This document shows positions 4,692-5,433 of a stretch of 5,433 nt of DNA, in pieces. Source of the DNA: Sphingomonadaceae bacterium (GTDB lineage: Bacteria > Pseudomonadota > Alphaproteobacteria > Sphingomonadales > Sphingomonadaceae); the NCBI GenBank assembly GCA_020446665.1, contig JAGREF010000063.1, positions 1-5,433 on the forward strand, written 5' to 3'. The notes below the pieces were generated by a model, which was given only the letters and a program-made list of their open reading frames with translations, had not been told where the DNA came from and searched no databases. Position 1 is the stretch's first letter. Every line of letters starts with the position of its first letter. A program made the translations under genes and the position numbers.

Positions 4692-5433
4692 ATGGGGCAG
4701 GATTGCGACATTGATGTCCGCTTCTTCCGGCCACCGCCTGACCTCGAAGGCTGTTTCACGACCTTCTCCCGGCTTGAGCTGACCGTTCCCGATGGCGGGA
4801 CAGTGCAGGACTATCTCCAGCCGGAATGGGCCAATTTGCGCTTCTTCAAGGGCCAGCCGCCGGTTTCGGAAATTCCCGGCGGTCCGGTGCTGGAAAATGC
4901 CCGGCTGACGGCGACCGGACCCAGTTCTCTGCCTGGCCGGTTCGAACTGGGTACGACGCGCATGTGGGGCATCGGCCTGTTTCCACTCGGCTGGGCGCGC
5001 TTTATCGGTGTTGACGCATCGGCCCACGCCAACCAGGTCGTCAATGGCGAGACCGACCCGGTCTTTGCCCGCTTCGGCGCCCTGGCGGATAGGTTGTTCA
5101 CCGAGGACCGCGATGATGAAACGGAGTTTGAGCGGCTGGTCGCCTTCTTCCGCAGCGTGGACGAGCCAGTCAAAGATGAACCACGCATACGTGCCGTCCA
5201 TGCCGCGATTGTCGATACGGACATGAGCACAGTTGCGGAATTGGCGGACCGGGCAGGGCTGTCCACACGCTCGCTCGAGCGGCTGTGCCGCCGCCATTTC
5301 GGCTTCTCGCCCAAGCTGCTGCTGCGCCGCCAGCGTTTCATGCGCAGCCTTGCTGCCTTCATGCTGCATGAAGGGAAACACTGGAGCGAAGTGATCGACA
5401 ATCACTACCACGATCAGGCCCATTTCGTGCGCG
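4692..5433 (+). CDS. AraC-family transcriptional regulator (3' end outside window)
   Basis: The open frame runs from ATG 4692 to the window edge, 247 residues without a stop. The C-terminal part is an AraC/XylS DNA-binding domain: the first helix-turn-helix spans about 179-200 (STVAELADRAGLSTRSLERL), followed by the family's RRHFGFSPKLLLRRQRFMRSL linker helix. The second helix-turn-helix begins at WSEVI (231-235) and the text stops in DQAHFVR (241-247), a match to the conserved DQSHFIR motif. Probably a few dozen residues are missing. The N-terminal 170 residues, starting with FFRPPPDLEGCFTTF, are a ligand- or partner-sensing region resembling those of small AraC-type proteins with a DUF6597-like front; I cannot name an effector. 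An in-frame TAG at 4653 and no other start codon between fix ATG 4692. The ribosome binding site is AAGGGGG (4672-4678), 13 bases away, which is longer than usual. The target genes are not visible. Confidence 0.9.
   Translation, partial: MGQDCDIDVRFFRPPPDLEGCFTTFSRLELTVPDGGTVQDYLQPEWANLRFFKGQPPVSEIPGGPVLENARLTATGPSSLPGRFELGTTRMWGIGLFPLGWARFIGVDASAHANQVVNGETDPVFARFGALADRLFTEDRDDETEFERLVAFFRSVDEPVKDEPRIRAVHAAIVDTDMSTVAELADRAGLSTRSLERLCRRHFGFSPKLLLRRQRFMRSLAAFMLHEGKHWSEVIDNHYHDQAHFVR

Noticed and set aside
4656..5423. Minus-strand open frame (255 codons) opposite the AraC-family gene
   Set aside because: The + strand encodes a clear AraC DNA-binding domain in an uninterrupted frame. The antisense translation has no recognisable motif or plausible start context.

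Overview
The window looks like ordinary chromosome from an alphaproteobacterium, most likely a member of the Sphingomonadales. This rests on the GC-rich third codon positions, the protein styles of the PRPP synthetase, the HisN-type phosphatase and ribosomal proteins L35 and L20, and the presence of GANTC (CcrM-type) sites. It is inferred by eye, not from a search.

Left part (1-2648, all + strand): the 3' third of glpX (class II fructose-1,6-bisphosphatase), a 126-base gap, then a tight run of three genes: prs (PRPP synthetase), a small cupin-fold lipoprotein, and a HisN-type inositol-monophosphatase-family enzyme (probable histidinol-phosphatase). The spacings of 8 and about 43 bases suggest one transcript. 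prs makes the PRPP that starts histidine synthesis and HisN acts near its end, so the run links two points of one pathway; glpX feeds sugar phosphates to the same area.

Middle (2649-3362): a 258-base convergent gap holds a 13-bp-arm palindrome, a second smaller palindrome sharing its 11-base core, and two AAAATTTT boxes. A minus-strand gene for a small exported, Met- and Cys-rich DUF2147-like protein follows, and then a 90-base divergent spacer.

Right part (3363-5433, + strand): a gamma-glutamylcyclotransferase-fold protein, a 144-base leader with two hairpins, and the rpmI-rplT ribosomal operon, which ends at a strong intrinsic terminator. Last comes the 5' part of an AraC-family regulator gene cut by the window edge.

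I see no CRISPR array, tRNA, rRNA, insertion sequence or recognisable defence system. The least-explained parts are the palindromic convergent spacer, the structured rpmI leader, the small Met/Cys-rich exported protein, and the lipoprotein sitting between two core metabolic genes.
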